From: Hahella sp. CCB-MM4
GTDB lineage: Bacteria; Pseudomonadota; Gammaproteobacteria; Pseudomonadales; Oleiphilaceae
Direction of reading: 5' to 3'
DNA length: 64,000 nt
NCBI RefSeq assembly: GCF_002260525.1
Contig: NZ_MRYI01000011.1
Coordinates: 1 to 64,000 of the forward strand
Made by a program: the position numbers and the translations under genes. Shown in pieces: positions 25,662-34,853 of this stretch (positions within the stretch are counted from its first letter, which is position 1; every line of letters begins with the position of its first letter). Below the pieces are notes generated by a model. The model did not search any database and had not been told where the DNA came from. It saw only the letters and a program-made list of their open reading frames with translations.

Positions 25662-26264
25662 ATGATTCTTCACGATTACCGCCCGTCGGGCAATGGCTAT
25701 AAAGCCCGCTTATTAATGCATCTTTTGGAAATCGAATACGAATACAGAGAATACGACATTATTGAAGGCGCGACCCACACCCCGGATTTTCTGAAGCTGA
25801 ACCCCAATGGCAAAATTCCAGTGCTGGAACTGGATGACGGCACGATCATCAGTGAATCCAACGCCATTATTTTTTATCTGTCGCAGGGAACGAGTTTCTG
25901 GCCAGAAAGCCTGAAACATCAGACAGAAGTGATGCAATGGCTGTTCTTCGAACAATACAGCCACGAACCGAATGTCGCCTCACCCCGCTTCTGGCTGACC
26001 CATCTTGGCATGAATGCCGAGAGAGAATTGCTTCTTCCGGGCAAGCAGGAAGCAGGTCGAAAAGCACTGAAAATTATGGATACCCACCTGAAAGATCGAA
26101 ACTGGCTGGTGGCAGACCATTACACCATTGCCGATATTGCTCTGTATGCCTATACCCACGTGGCTGATGAAGGAGGCTTTCAGCTAAGTGATTATCCCAA
26201 CGTGCAACGCTGGCTCGACAGAGTTGCTTCACACCCGGCACATAGCCTGATTAGGGATAGCTAA
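25662..26264 (+). CDS. Glutathione S-transferase family protein
   Basis: A 200-residue cytosolic GST. The thioredoxin-like N-terminal domain has the likely glutathione-activating Ser in YRPSGNGYK (Ser9) and the cis-Pro/binding stretch NPNGKIPVLELDDGTIISES, with SNAIIFYLS completing the glutathione site. An all-helical C-terminal domain follows, including the N-capping motif WLVADHYTIADIALYAY (about 148-164). I start at the ATG at 25662; the frame extends upstream but without a better SD. It is divergent from a LysR gene that probably controls it. The electrophilic substrate is unknown. Confidence 0.92.
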   Translation: MILHDYRPSGNGYKARLLMHLLEIEYEYREYDIIEGATHTPDFLKLNPNGKIPVLELDDGTIISESNAIIFYLSQGTSFWPESLKHQTEVMQWLFFEQYSHEPNVASPRFWLTHLGMNAERELLLPGKQEAGRKALKIMDTHLKDRNWLVADHYTIADIALYAYTHVADEGGFQLSDYPNVQRWLDRVASHPAHSLIRDS

Positions 26265-26267
26265 GTA

Positions 26268-26280
26268 CCCCATTGTGGGG
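26268..26280 (+). terminator. Short hairpin after the GST gene
   Basis: CCCCA-TTG-TGGGG forms a small GC-rich stem directly after the GST stop. A U-run (TTTTT) appears only 15 bp later. Confidence 0.3.
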
Positions 26281-26390
26281 ATACATCGTGCAATTTTTGG
26301 CCTCAGATAACACTTTGAGTTAGAATGCGCCGCCTTTCGCGATAAAATCGAAAGTCACCTCGCAGTAGAGTTTAATCTGAGGCTATCTTG

Positions 26391-26948
26391 ATGCTGACAA
26401 TTTTTGCCAAATTCATCTTCCGTATCGGTGGATGGACCTATGAACCCAAATCCGATGCCTGGGAAGCAAAACAGGTCGTGGTTGGGTTTCCGCATACCAC
26501 TAATATGGACGGCGTCCGCACCCTGGCATTGTTTAAGATTTACGGCATCAAAGTTCATGCGTTGGTGAAGAAGGATCTGTTTTTCTGGCCCCTTTCCTGG
26601 TTTCTCACCAGACTCGGTTGCCTGCCTGTAGACCGCAGCCGCAAATCAAATCTGGTTCAGGACATGAAAAAATTGTTCGACAGTCACAAAGAGTTCACGC
26701 TATTGATCGCCCCTGAAGGCACCCGCCATAAATTATCCTGCTCAAATGCCAAGCCTATCAAAACAGGCTTCTGGCATATTGCCAAAGCAGCCGGTGTTCC
26801 CATTATTCTGATGTTGTCAGATGCTGCCGCCAAACGTGGCCGAATGGTCGCCAAGCTGTTTCCTTCGGATTCTATCCGTGATGACCTGATCAGAATCAGA
26901 GATCTGTATGCCCCTTATGGCATCAAGCTGGATATCGGCGAAGCCTGA
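26391..26948 (+). CDS. Lysophospholipid acyltransferase (PlsC-like)
   Basis: A 185-residue acyltransferase of the PlsC/LPLAT superfamily. It transfers an acyl chain to a glycerolipid or similar acceptor at the inner membrane face. The catalytic HX4D motif is PHTTNMDG (His35, Asp40). The acceptor-binding motif is APEGTRHK (about 105-112), and a conserved hydrophobic WPLSWFLTRLGCLPVDR segment follows the first motif. The ATG at 26391 has TGAGG 8 bp upstream. It is shorter than classical PlsC (about 240 aa) but fits the compact branch that often annotates as glycerol acyltransferase. Confidence 0.88.
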   Translation: MLTIFAKFIFRIGGWTYEPKSDAWEAKQVVVGFPHTTNMDGVRTLALFKIYGIKVHALVKKDLFFWPLSWFLTRLGCLPVDRSRKSNLVQDMKKLFDSHKEFTLLIAPEGTRHKLSCSNAKPIKTGFWHIAKAAGVPIILMLSDAAAKRGRMVAKLFPSDSIRDDLIRIRDLYAPYGIKLDIGEA

Positions 26949-26955
26949 TTGTTTT

Positions 26956-26995
26956 TTATCAATTTCACCAGTTCCTTATCAACTTCAGCAGCCAC
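26956..26995. repeat. Two-copy 20-bp intergenic tandem repeat
   Basis: TTATCAATTTCACCAGTTCC (26956-26975) is followed directly by TTATCAACTTCAGCAGCCAC (26976-26995), agreeing at about 15 of 20 positions. It lies in the 67-bp gap between the convergent acyltransferase and ychJ genes. Confidence 0.6.
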
Positions 26996-27015
26996 GGCGT
27001 TTTTCCCCGACATCA

Positions 27016-27471
27016 TCAGCCACAGCATTTCTTGAATTTTTTACCACTACCGCAGGGACAGGGATCGTTTCTGCCGGGGTCAAGCTCCACCCACTCCGCG
27101 TCTCCATCCACGTAATACCAACGACCGTTTTCATGCAGGAAACGACTGTTTTCACGCAATTGCATCCACTTTCCCGCCTGTCGGAAAGTCGCAGAAAAAG
27201 AAACCTTGCCCTTATCAGAGTCCGCCGAGCTTTCATGCACTTCGAGCTTGAACCATTCAACCGGATCATCGTTCCCCAGCGACGCGGGTCGCGTGCTCGA
27301 ATGCCAAGTATCCAGAAGATATTGCCACATTGACCCGGAAAAGGCGGTATAGCGCGAGCGCATCAGTGACTCTGGGTCTGGAGCGGCCTGCCCCTGATGA
27401 TATATTTCACAACATGCTTGATAGTTTTTCCCTGACCCGCAGGGGCATAACAAATTGGATGTCTGGGTCAT
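27016..27471 (-). CDS. ychJ: YchJ family protein with two SEC-C motifs
   Basis: A 151-residue UPF0225 protein with a zinc-binding SEC-C motif at each end: [13 protein letters not shown] near the N-terminus and [14 protein letters not shown] at the C-terminus. Between them lies an NTF2-like fold with the marker [19 protein letters not shown] (about 36-54). Function is unknown; SEC-C motifs suggest protein or nucleic-acid contacts. I start at the ATG at 27471 (MTQTSNLL), which has GGGA upstream, rather than 7 codons earlier. It is convergent with the acyltransferase gene. Confidence 0.93.
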   Translation of the reverse strand: MTQTSNLLCPCGSGKNYQACCEIYHQGQAAPDPESLMRSRYTAFSGSMWQYLLDTWHSSTRPASLGNDDPVEWFKLEVHESSADSDKGKVSFSATFRQAGKWMQLRENSRFLHENGRWYYVDGDAEWVELDPGRNDPCPCGSGKKFKKCCG

Positions 27472-27832
27472 TTCATTCCCGCTTTTAGTCATTCCACGTC
27501 GTTCCAGATAGAGAGTCGTTGTTCCAAATAAAGCGGAATAAATATCTCACATTAGATAAAAGAATGAAATTTAAACCTCATTCATAGAGTAACGACATCC
27601 AACCCTTTTCCTATAAATCAACACTATCGATATCAATAACATTATCAAATATATACACCAATAAAAAACTTTAATCCATTTATATAAATTTAATTAGTTT
27701 TACAACCCGCACACCAATTATCAAACTTAATATCGCCATAAATTAATCAATCAAAGATTATCAACGGCCGCTATACCATTTAAAAACATCAATAAACATA
27801 TTAACAATCATAAATTCATTTAAAGGTAAGCA
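27472..27832. other. AT-rich porin leader and promoter region
   Basis: A 361-bp very AT-rich gap between the divergent ychJ and porin genes. No ORF is supported. The octamer ATTATCAA occurs three times (27651, 27717, 27757), possibly a regulator or nucleoid-protein site. AAAGGTAAG at 27822-27830 is the porin SD. AT-richness of this kind is usual upstream of tightly regulated porins. Confidence 0.5.
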
Positions 27833-28909
27833 ATGAAAAACTTCACTAGACATGCGTTATGCATGGCTCTGGCTACAGCGCCACTAACAGGTTATGCCGT
27901 CGACCTTGGAAACTACAATGGAGTGGATCTGAACCTGACTCTGCAGGTCAACCGGGCCCTCATGCACGTAGATGACGGCAATGATACTGAACTGTTTTTT
28001 GTCGATAACATTAACAGCGATACCCGCTTTAATCTTAAGGCAGAAACAGAGCTGGACAGTGGAACCAAAGTAGGCGGGCAATTCGAAGCGGAATATCCAT
28101 CAAACTCCTCCTACAGCGTTAGCTTTGACAATAAGTCGACCACTCCCGTATTAAGTGAAAGACTGATGGAAGTCTGGTTTACCGATGACTGGGGAAAAGT
28201 CACCATTGGCCAGGGAGATGGTGCTGCGAATGGAATTATGGAAATGGATCTGTCAGGTACTGGCGTCATCAACTGGGCGGATCCTTCACTGCTCGGCGGC
28301 GGTATCCAGTTCAATCGCACCGGCCCTACCATCGGTTCCACCATGAACAATCTGGACTTCGAATCGCGCTACGACCGGCTGCGTTATGATACTCCCAGCT
28401 TCGGAGGTTTCGGGCTCGCACTCAGTCAGGGCGTGAAAGGTAGTAGCGACATCACAGAACTCGGTCTGAGATTTAGTCATACCACCGATAGCGGCCTGGC
28501 GTTTAAAGCAGGGCTCGGCTATTCCACCGAAAGTACCGAGGACGGTAATGTGGCCGGCGACGAAAACACCTTCGGCGGATCACTTGCCGTGTTGTTGCCC
28601 GGTGGTCTGAACGCTGCGCTCGCAATCGGTAAGTCCGGTGACGATGATGAGAGCAACCCGGATTCAGAGTTCAAATCAGCCAAAATTGGCTACAAAACCG
28701 GTAAACATGCCGTTTCCCTCCTTTATGCCATTACCGATGATCGGGCCCAGCTAAATGATCAGGCAGAAGCTATCAGCCTGGGTTATGTTTTTGCAGCGCG
28801 TAAAGGTATCGATCTATACGCGTCCTATAAAGTCCACAGCCTCGACAGAGACGGTGCTGATTTCGAAGATATCTCAATTCTCACAACCGGCGTACGTCTC
28901 AAAATTTAA
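27833..28909 (+). CDS. Outer-membrane porin (Gram-negative porin family)
   Basis: A 358-residue general porin, expected to form a 16-stranded trimeric beta barrel for passive uptake of small solutes. The signal peptide is MKNFTRHALCMALATAPLTG with likely cleavage after YA (residue 22). The mature chain alternates polar and hydrophobic residues and carries family features such as GGQFEAEYP, the constriction-loop-like acidic segment MEMDLSGTGVINWADPSLLG and RYDTPSFGGFGLALS. It ends in a strand RLKI rather than the classical terminal Phe, so the last residue is Ile. The strong SD and AT-rich leader suggest high expression. Confidence 0.88.
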   Translation: MKNFTRHALCMALATAPLTGYAVDLGNYNGVDLNLTLQVNRALMHVDDGNDTELFFVDNINSDTRFNLKAETELDSGTKVGGQFEAEYPSNSSYSVSFDNKSTTPVLSERLMEVWFTDDWGKVTIGQGDGAANGIMEMDLSGTGVINWADPSLLGGGIQFNRTGPTIGSTMNNLDFESRYDRLRYDTPSFGGFGLALSQGVKGSSDITELGLRFSHTTDSGLAFKAGLGYSTESTEDGNVAGDENTFGGSLAVLLPGGLNAALAIGKSGDDDESNPDSEFKSAKIGYKTGKHAVSLLYAITDDRAQLNDQAEAISLGYVFAARKGIDLYASYKVHSLDRDGADFEDISILTTGVRLKI

Positions 28910-29293
28910 TCGACAGCCTCTAGGTTGAGATCCAGAACTTCGGATTAGTACATCTCTAAACAGTACAAGGATGTACAAAACGAAAACAGCCCCATAAACA
29001 GTACAACCACGCCTTATAAGCCGAAAGAACACTTAAATGACTATGTAACACAATATATATCGATTTTTATTTCTTCTTCCCATTTATTAGACCGTACTTC
29101 GTCACCCAGGGATGGGATCTTTTTGCGCGAGAGGATAGAGACGAACTTCCTTGCAGTCGTCAAATAATAAGAATATCCCTGCCATAGAAATACTAATTGC
29201 TTTCCATACACATATATAATATCAAATAATGATTAAGCGAAATTTCATCATGCCGAATTAGGCATCCACCTCTACAAACCTGAGAAATCAGTC
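28910..29293. other. 384-bp gap after the porin gene
   Basis: No gene is supported here. It contains a GTACA-AGGA-TGTAC inverted repeat (28963-28976) and two copies of AAACAGTACAA. The right half is AT-rich and probably carries the promoter of the NTF2-like gene. No clear terminator was seen for the porin gene. Confidence 0.4.
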
Positions 29294-29824
29294 ATGCATC
29301 GTCCTGAAGATTCAATTCGATCCTATATATACGCCAAAGACAGAAATCAACCGCATCGAATGAAGCAGGCATTTTCAGAAAATGCGTCACTGGAAATGAG
29401 CGTCAAAACGGACAACATCGCCTTTCCTCCAACCACCTATGGCCGTGAAGAGATCACGAATGTCCTGGTTCGTCGCTTCGCCCAGACCTACGAAAACGTC
29501 TATACCCTATGTCTGGCACCTCCTCCGGAAAAGAACATGCACCAGTTTGGCTGCGATTGGTTGGTGTTTATGTCAGAGAAAGCCGATCGTCAGGTAAGAG
29601 TCGGATGCGGTTGGTACGACTGGAGATTTCAGCAGAACTCACATTTGGTTGAACAGCTGACCATTACCATTGAGATCATGCAGTCCCTGCCATCGGAGCA
29701 TCTTGAGGCCGTCATGAAGTGGGTGTCCGCTCTCCCCTATCCCTGGTGTCCGGCTGCGCAGGTATTACGAGAATGGCCGCAATTAAGTGAACTGAAAAAT
29801 ATTCGAGAGTACGTTAGCCGTTAA
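29294..29824 (+). CDS. NTF2/SnoaL-like unknown protein
   Basis: A 176-residue cytosolic protein whose first 130 residues look like an NTF2/SnoaL alpha+beta cone: helical start (SIRSYIYAKDRNQPHRMKQA), FSENASLEMSV, and a later beta-rich part with VRVGCGWYDWRF. The last 45 residues form a helical tail (LPSEHLEAVMKWVSALPYPW). Family members are enzymes or binding proteins with very varied substrates, so no reaction can be named. It stands alone, downstream of the porin and convergent with the TRAP operon. Confidence 0.6.
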   Translation: MHRPEDSIRSYIYAKDRNQPHRMKQAFSENASLEMSVKTDNIAFPPTTYGREEITNVLVRRFAQTYENVYTLCLAPPPEKNMHQFGCDWLVFMSEKADRQVRVGCGWYDWRFQQNSHLVEQLTITIEIMQSLPSEHLEAVMKWVSALPYPWCPAAQVLREWPQLSELKNIREYVSR

Positions 29825-29864
29825 AGTTCTGAGCAGAAAGGATTCTCGACGGAAAGCAGTCTGA

Positions 29865-29907
29865 AAATATACCGTGGCTGTGCCCTCTCAGAAACCACGG
29901 TATATTT
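29865..29907. terminator. 13-bp stem hairpin between convergent units
   Basis: AAATATACCGTGG (29865-29877) and CCACGGTATATTT (29895-29907) are perfect inverted arms with a 17-nt loop. The A- and T-rich outer ends make it a good bidirectional terminator for the NTF2-like gene and the leftward TRAP operon. Confidence 0.7.
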
Positions 29908-29916
29908 GGGGGTTTC

Positions 29917-29955
29917 CAGGCAAATAGAAGGAAGTTAAAGGACGCTATTTGCCTG
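29917..29955 (-). terminator. Second hairpin, at the end of the first TRAP operon
   Basis: CAGGCAAATAG (29917-29927) and CTATTTGCCTG (29945-29955) are perfect 11-bp inverted arms with a 17-bp spacer, 8 bp past the DctM stop on the minus strand. Confidence 0.6.
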
Positions 29956-29963
29956 CTGGATGA

Positions 29964-31247
29964 TTAATAGAACTGCTCGGGAAGCCAGGTGGCGATTCCC
30001 GGAAACAATACCAGGCCAATAATTAGTAAAATCATTGCCACAACAAAAGGCAGAGCACCGATCAAAACCTGGTTCAGAGAACCTCGGGAACGAACGCCCT
30101 GCACCACGTAAAGATTCAACCCGACGGGAGGTGTGATCAAGGCCATTTCCAGCAACACCATCACAACAATGCCATACCAGACCGGACTAAAGCCCAACTC
30201 AAACATCAATGGAGCGGTAATCGGAATCGTCGTGACCATCATCGACAGAGTTTCCAGAAAGCACCCGAGGATCAGGTAAAAAACCACCACCGCCGCGAAG
30301 GTCTGCAGTGGTGTCCATCCCTGACTGAGCACCAGGCTGGTCAATTTGTCAGTCAAACCAATGGCAGCCAGTACAAAATTAAGAAAGTACGCCGCCAGGA
30401 TAATCAGAATCACCATGGAGGAAGTTCTCACCGTGCCTTCAATCGCTTCTCTCAGCATTTCCAGTGAAAGACTTCGATAGATCGCCGCCAGGATGATCGC
30501 GGCCATAACACCTACTGCTGCAGCTTCCGTTGGCGTGGCAACCCCGGCATAAATAGACCCTACAACGATCAGGAATATCGTCAGCGGCGGCAGCAAGTTC
30601 TTCAGCGATCTCAGTCGGGCAGACCAGCTGGCAGTTTGTCGCCTTCCTCCCCAACCCGGCCGTAACAGACAGAGCGCAAACACCGTCAAGCCAAAGATCA
30701 GTGCCAACAGCAGACCAGGCAGGAATCCTGCGAGGTACAGCTGAGGTACAGACGTATCCGTCAACATCCCGTAGATGATCATATTGATGGACGGTGGGAT
30801 CAGGATGCCCAGAGTTCCACCTGCAGCGAGGGTACCAAGGAACAACGGTTGCGCATATTCGTAACGCTCGCCCTGAGGGATTGCAACGGTTCCGACCGTC
30901 GCCGCAGTTGCCACACTGGACCCTGAAGTCGCAGAAAAGGCAGCGCAAGCACCGATATTGGCGTGCATCAGCCCACCCGGCAACCAGCCCATCCATTTCT
31001 CCATTGCGTCATACAAACGCTCCGCCATACCTGCTCGTAGCATGATTTCTCCCAACAGAATAAACATGGGAATCGCCACCAGAAGAAAGTCCGTATTGGT
31101 GGACCAGAATATTTCCCCACTGGCTTTGTACAAAGGCAACATGGAATACATCTGATCCAGCGCCAGACCCAAAACTCCCATCGTCGCAGCGACCGGGACC
31201 GAGAGTGCCAGCAGAACCAACAGAATCAACGCCGCATTAATCAGCAT
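29964..31247 (-). CDS. TRAP transporter large permease DctM (system 1)
   Basis: A 427-residue integral membrane protein of the TRAP DctM family with about 12 helices. It couples Na+ or proton flow to uptake of a carboxylate-type solute delivered by the binding protein. Family motifs are IPMFILLGEIMLRAG, the Gly/Ser/Ala-rich CAAFSATSGSSVATAATVG (about 101-119) and GGTLGILIPPSINMIIYG (about 142-159). It overlaps the DctQ gene by 11 bp and is the last gene of the leftward operon DUF1445-dctP-dctQ-dctM, which ends at strong hairpins. Confidence 0.95.
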   Translation of the reverse strand: MLINAALILLVLLALSVPVAATMGVLGLALDQMYSMLPLYKASGEIFWSTNTDFLLVAIPMFILLGEIMLRAGMAERLYDAMEKWMGWLPGGLMHANIGACAAFSATSGSSVATAATVGTVAIPQGERYEYAQPLFLGTLAAGGTLGILIPPSINMIIYGMLTDTSVPQLYLAGFLPGLLLALIFGLTVFALCLLRPGWGGRRQTASWSARLRSLKNLLPPLTIFLIVVGSIYAGVATPTEAAAVGVMAAIILAAIYRSLSLEMLREAIEGTVRTSSMVILIILAAYFLNFVLAAIGLTDKLTSLVLSQGWTPLQTFAAVVVFYLILGCFLETLSMMVTTIPITAPLMFELGFSPVWYGIVVMVLLEMALITPPVGLNLYVVQGVRSRGSLNQVLIGALPFVVAMILLIIGLVLFPGIATWLPEQFY

Positions 31248-31839
31248 AACGCCGCTCCTCTTTTATATGGTCAATGACACTGGCAACCTCATCATGGACT
31301 TCCTCTTCCACCGTGCGGATTCCCGCGATGGCAGTCACCTCTTTGTAATCCTTGCGCCACAGCAACGCCAGAACCCGTGCCAACAGAATCAACAGAACAC
31401 ACATAAAGATGACAAAGCCGGCAGCCCAGATTCCCTGGGGATACATCAACGGTGTCTGCAAAGGTGTATTGGCCATAGCACCTACCGAGACAGACTCATA
31501 CCAGACGCGGGCGGCAAACCAGGTGACAAAAGACATGAACACACCGAGCAGCACCAACCCGAGCAGATCAAGCCATACGGTGAGTTTTCCGGGAAGACGG
31601 GCATAAAGCGCATCGATACGAATATTGGCCCGACTCAAAAGAGCAAATGAAAGTCCCCAACTGGTGGTAATTGCCAGGATATAGCCGGCAATTTCATCAC
31701 TCCCACCTATCGAGATATTGAACAGTTTGCGTAAAATCACATCCACCGTGGTAATGGCGGCAGACAGCAAAAGCAGGCCGCCACCAATCCATGTCGAGAC
31801 CCGACTCAACTTTACTGCCAGACAGTAGAGTCTCTCCAT
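31237..31839 (-). CDS. TRAP transporter small permease DctQ (system 1)
   Basis: A 200-residue four-helix membrane subunit that pairs with DctM. Helices are visible near 19-35, 54-72, 93-112 and 140-160, and the family Trp in TTSWGLSFALLSRANIRIDA (about 53-72) is present. The C-terminal 40 residues are charged and cytoplasmic, longer than in many DctQ proteins. It starts 3 bp after the dctP stop, confirming cotranscription. Confidence 0.92.
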   Translation of the reverse strand: MERLYCLAVKLSRVSTWIGGGLLLLSAAITTVDVILRKLFNISIGGSDEIAGYILAITTSWGLSFALLSRANIRIDALYARLPGKLTVWLDLLGLVLLGVFMSFVTWFAARVWYESVSVGAMANTPLQTPLMYPQGIWAAGFVIFMCVLLILLARVLALLWRKDYKEVTAIAGIRTVEEEVHDEVASVIDHIKEERRYAD

Positions 31840-31842
31840 CGG

Positions 31843-32892
31843 TTATCTCCTGATTCTTGCCGACACCACTTTACCAATAGTGTCGTTGAATTCTTCAGCG
31901 CAGGCTTCACCACAGCGTTCAGCCCATTTTTTCAATACAACGTCATCCAGAACGCGGGTTAACGCCACCTTATCGTCTCTGGACACCTGCACCAGCTCCA
32001 TATCAGCAGACTGGCCAAAATCGCAGCGGCCGTGGCCGGTATTACAGGCAATGCCCTGCTCACTTTCCTTGCCGGCTTCACTCCAGATACGATTCTCAAG
32101 AGAAGCAATCTCCTGTTCCAGAAATACCTTGACCCGATCATCCAGATCATTCCATGCATCATAGCTGACCCCGTGAACCACCTGACTCCATCCTACCGGC
32201 AAGGCATAGAGGTAATGACTGACTTCATACCACTTGGACGAATAGCCGGACAGCGCTCCGGTAATTGCACAGTCAACCACACCGGTCTGCATGGCCTGCA
32301 CGACTTCGCCAAAGGAAAGTGTCACCCCGGTTCCACCAAAGGCTTCAACAAATTCGGCCAAAGTTCGGTTGGCTGTTCTGACCTTTTTGCCCTGCAGATC
32401 AGCCAAACCATTTATGGGGCTTTTACAGTAGAGAACCTGGGCAGAATAGGGCCATATCCCCAGCAGTTTGACGTTATATTTTTCTTTGTAGAGCTTCGCC
32501 AAAACCGGCCGGTAGGCATCTGAAACCTTACGGGCCGTGGATATATCAGGACTGAGGCCGGCCAGATCAATGGCTTCATTTTTAGGATTATCGCTGGCCA
32601 GATATCCCAATACGGTGGAGCCGAAGTCCAATACTCCCTGTTTCATCAAGCGGCCGATTTCACCGCCTTTCAAGCCCATTTCATTAAAGCCTTTGATATC
32701 GGCGGTGATTGCACCACCGGACTTTTCCGTGATCTCTCTAGCCCAAAACGGCTGCTCAAAGTTCTTGTATTGAGACAAATTACTCCAGGTCCCGACCACC
32801 GTCAGATGGGTCTTCGGCAATTCCTGTGCCCCGGCATTCCCGAAATAACAGGTGAACACCATCGCTATTATTGTTTGAATCAGGTATTTCAT
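31843..32892 (-). CDS. TRAP substrate-binding protein DctP (system 1)
   Basis: A 349-residue periplasmic binding protein with the signal peptide MKYLIQTIIAMVFTCYFGNA (cleavage near GAQ, residue 23). DctP features include KKVRTANRTLAEFVEAFGGT (about 164-183), with the Arg expected to hold the substrate carboxylate, and GVTLSFGEVVQAMQTGVVDC. This is a C4/organic-acid type binding protein. The neighbour DUF1445 gene suggests that the ligand could be D-glutamate, pyroglutamate or a related acid, but this is inference from context only. Confidence 0.93.
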   Translation of the reverse strand: MKYLIQTIIAMVFTCYFGNAGAQELPKTHLTVVGTWSNLSQYKNFEQPFWAREITEKSGGAITADIKGFNEMGLKGGEIGRLMKQGVLDFGSTVLGYLASDNPKNEAIDLAGLSPDISTARKVSDAYRPVLAKLYKEKYNVKLLGIWPYSAQVLYCKSPINGLADLQGKKVRTANRTLAEFVEAFGGTGVTLSFGEVVQAMQTGVVDCAITGALSGYSSKWYEVSHYLYALPVGWSQVVHGVSYDAWNDLDDRVKVFLEQEIASLENRIWSEAGKESEQGIACNTGHGRCDFGQSADMELVQVSRDDKVALTRVLDDVVLKKWAERCGEACAEEFNDTIGKVVSARIRR

Positions 32893-32932
32893 CGCATTGT
32901 CCTCTGGTGACTAATTCAAAACACTACAGGCC

Positions 32933-33721
32933 TCATAGCACTGCGAGTGCTCCGTTCAACAAATCTGTAATCAGCATTGAACCCGGCGAATGAGTGATGC
33001 AAAACGGAGGCTTCACTTCTGAAATAATAGCCTGCGGAGTCACACCACACCCCCAGAAAAGAGGTATTTCGTCGTCGAGTATTTCGGTGGGGTCGCCATA
33101 GTCCGGCTGGGAGATATCGGCAATCCCGATCTGGGCGGGATTTCCTATATGAACCGGGGCGCCATGAACGTTGGGGAATCGCGAGCAGACCTGAATGGCC
33201 CGAATCGCATCAGCCGCTTTCATGGGTCGCATTGATACGACCAGAGAGCCGCTAAAACGTCCTGCCGGCAAGCACGGTATATTGGTGCGATACATGGAAA
33301 CGTTACGCCCCTGGTCTATATGGCGTAATCGAATACCCGCGTCCTGCAGGGCCTGCTCGAAAGAGAATGAGCATCCGATGGCAAATCCCACCAGATCATC
33401 GCGCCATAGATGCCGAATATCGCTGAGCTCATCGACACAGAGACCGTCACGCCACACCCGGTAGAGCGGCAGGTCGGTACACAAATCAATTTCTGTACCG
33501 AGCATCGGCAACTTTGGGTTACCCGGCTCCGTCACCCCCAGCAATGGGCAAGGCTTGGGGTTATATAGACAGAATCTGAGAAACTCTTCTGCCCAGTCTT
33601 TGGGGAAAATGGCCAGATTGGCCTGCACATATCCAGGAGCCATCCCGGAAGTCTGGCCAGTGTAGCTACCGGAACGAATGGCTCCCCTGAAGCCGCCATC
33701 CACAGTCTTGATACTGATCAC
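32933..33721 (-). CDS. DUF1445 (UPF0317) protein, D-glutamate cyclase-like
   Basis: A 262-residue DUF1445 protein, often labelled putative hydro-lyase. The mammalian relative (DGLUCY) converts D-glutamate to 5-oxo-D-proline, and bacterial members are often found near 5-oxoprolinase genes. Family features are [20 protein letters not shown] near the N-terminus, [18 protein letters not shown] centrally (about 112-129) and the C-terminal [20 protein letters not shown] with [13 protein letters not shown] place the start at the GTG at 33721, which has GGGAG 9 bp upstream; a TTG start would add 8 residues. It heads the TRAP operon. Confidence 0.87.
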   Translation of the reverse strand: MISIKTVDGGFRGAIRSGSYTGQTSGMAPGYVQANLAIFPKDWAEEFLRFCLYNPKPCPLLGVTEPGNPKLPMLGTEIDLCTDLPLYRVWRDGLCVDELSDIRHLWRDDLVGFAIGCSFSFEQALQDAGIRLRHIDQGRNVSMYRTNIPCLPAGRFSGSLVVSMRPMKAADAIRAIQVCSRFPNVHGAPVHIGNPAQIGIADISQPDYGDPTEILDDEIPLFWGCGVTPQAIISEVKPPFCITHSPGSMLITDLLNGALAVL

Positions 33722-33796
33722 TACGCTTAACTCCCAATCAGTCAATATGATTAAGAATTAAACTACGGCATAATCAATAAATACAAATTATATATA

Positions 33797-33814
33797 ATGA
33801 TCTCAAGTGATCAT
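33797..33814. promoter_or_regulatory. Candidate LysR operator for TRAP operon 1
   Basis: ATGATC-TCAAGT-GATCAT is a perfect 6-bp inverted repeat containing a T-N11-A pattern. It lies in the 127-bp divergent gap between the DUF1445-TRAP operon and the adjacent lysR gene. Confidence 0.5.
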
Positions 33815-33848
33815 ATTTTGTTATCCATCAATATTTGAGAGGCGGTAC

Positions 33849-34736
33849 ATGATTGATCTGAAGAACCTGGAAACCTTCATCTGGGTGGCTCAGCTGGGTG
33901 GTTTCCGATTGGCCGCCCAACGTCTTCACACAACCCAGCCCGGCATATCCCAACGAATCGCCGCTCTGGAGAATGAGCTTGGCGTCAAATTGTTTGAGAG
34001 AGACGCGCGACGGGTCAGCCTTACCGCCAAAGGTCGAGAGTTACTGCCTTATGCTGAGCAGATGTTGAAGCTACGGGCAGATATTCTGGATATCGCGGAA
34101 TCAAGACAGGCCTATAGTGGCAATGTCCGAATGGGGGTGTCTGAAACGATTGTACATACCAGTCTCATTAAACTGGTGGAAGCCATTCGCAGTACCTATC
34201 CGATGATCACACTGGATATCGAAGTCGACGTCTCCCGAAACCTGCGGGAAAACCTTCTCAAGGGTGCTCTGGATATCGTTTTTCTTCTGGGGCCCATCCA
34301 GGAACCCAATGTGTGCAACTTTGACCTGGCCAGTTACCCTTTGAACTGGATTGCGAGTCCCAGACTTCCTCTGCACGGCAGACCCCTTTCATTGCATGAA
34401 GTTGCGCGTTATCCGGTCATCACATACCCCAAAAACACACTGCCACATATGGCGATCAGGGATCTGTTCACCGAAGCTAAAATGAAAAATTTCAAGATCT
34501 ATGGCAACACCTCTCTATCGGCCATGGTGAGGCTTTGCGCAGAAGGTGTTGGAGTGGGAGTCATTCCTTCCAGGGTGATCGGCCGGGAACTGGAGAACCA
34601 TGAACTTGAGTTGATCGAGGTGGTGGGAGGAGAGCTGCCTGAAATGAGCTTCACCATCAGCTACATGCAAACCGCAGATGCCCATCTGCTCAAGGCCATC
34701 ACGGAACTTGCACTGGAATTGAATCAGTCCATTTAA
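33849..34736 (+). CDS. LysR-family regulator of TRAP operon 1
   Basis: A 295-residue LysR regulator with the helix-turn-helix in LGGFRLAAQRLHTTQPGISQ (about 16-35) and a substrate-binding domain. The ATG at 33849 has GAGAGG upstream. It is divergent from the DUF1445-TRAP operon and most likely controls it through the T-N11-A palindrome. It is clearly paralogous to the LysR at 38720: both share YPL-W-ASPRL, an LHE-AR-P-ITYP segment, and G-G-GI/VIP near the end. The two regulators each sit by a TRAP system. Confidence 0.93.
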   Translation: MIDLKNLETFIWVAQLGGFRLAAQRLHTTQPGISQRIAALENELGVKLFERDARRVSLTAKGRELLPYAEQMLKLRADILDIAESRQAYSGNVRMGVSETIVHTSLIKLVEAIRSTYPMITLDIEVDVSRNLRENLLKGALDIVFLLGPIQEPNVCNFDLASYPLNWIASPRLPLHGRPLSLHEVARYPVITYPKNTLPHMAIRDLFTEAKMKNFKIYGNTSLSAMVRLCAEGVGVGVIPSRVIGRELENHELELIEVVGGELPEMSFTISYMQTADAHLLKAITELALELNQSI

Positions 34737-34853
34737 CATTCAAACCACTTTGGCAGAGCACATACATTTGTTATAAATATGACTCTCACCTAATCTTAAT
34801 CAGGTGGTATATGGAAATTATCCGAGAACGATCTTTTGATGAGGGTAATTTAT

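Noticed and set aside
27651-27764. Three ATTATCAA octamers in the porin leader as a regulator cluster
   Set aside because: In such AT-rich DNA this octamer is likely to recur by chance; spacing is irregular (66 and 40 bp).
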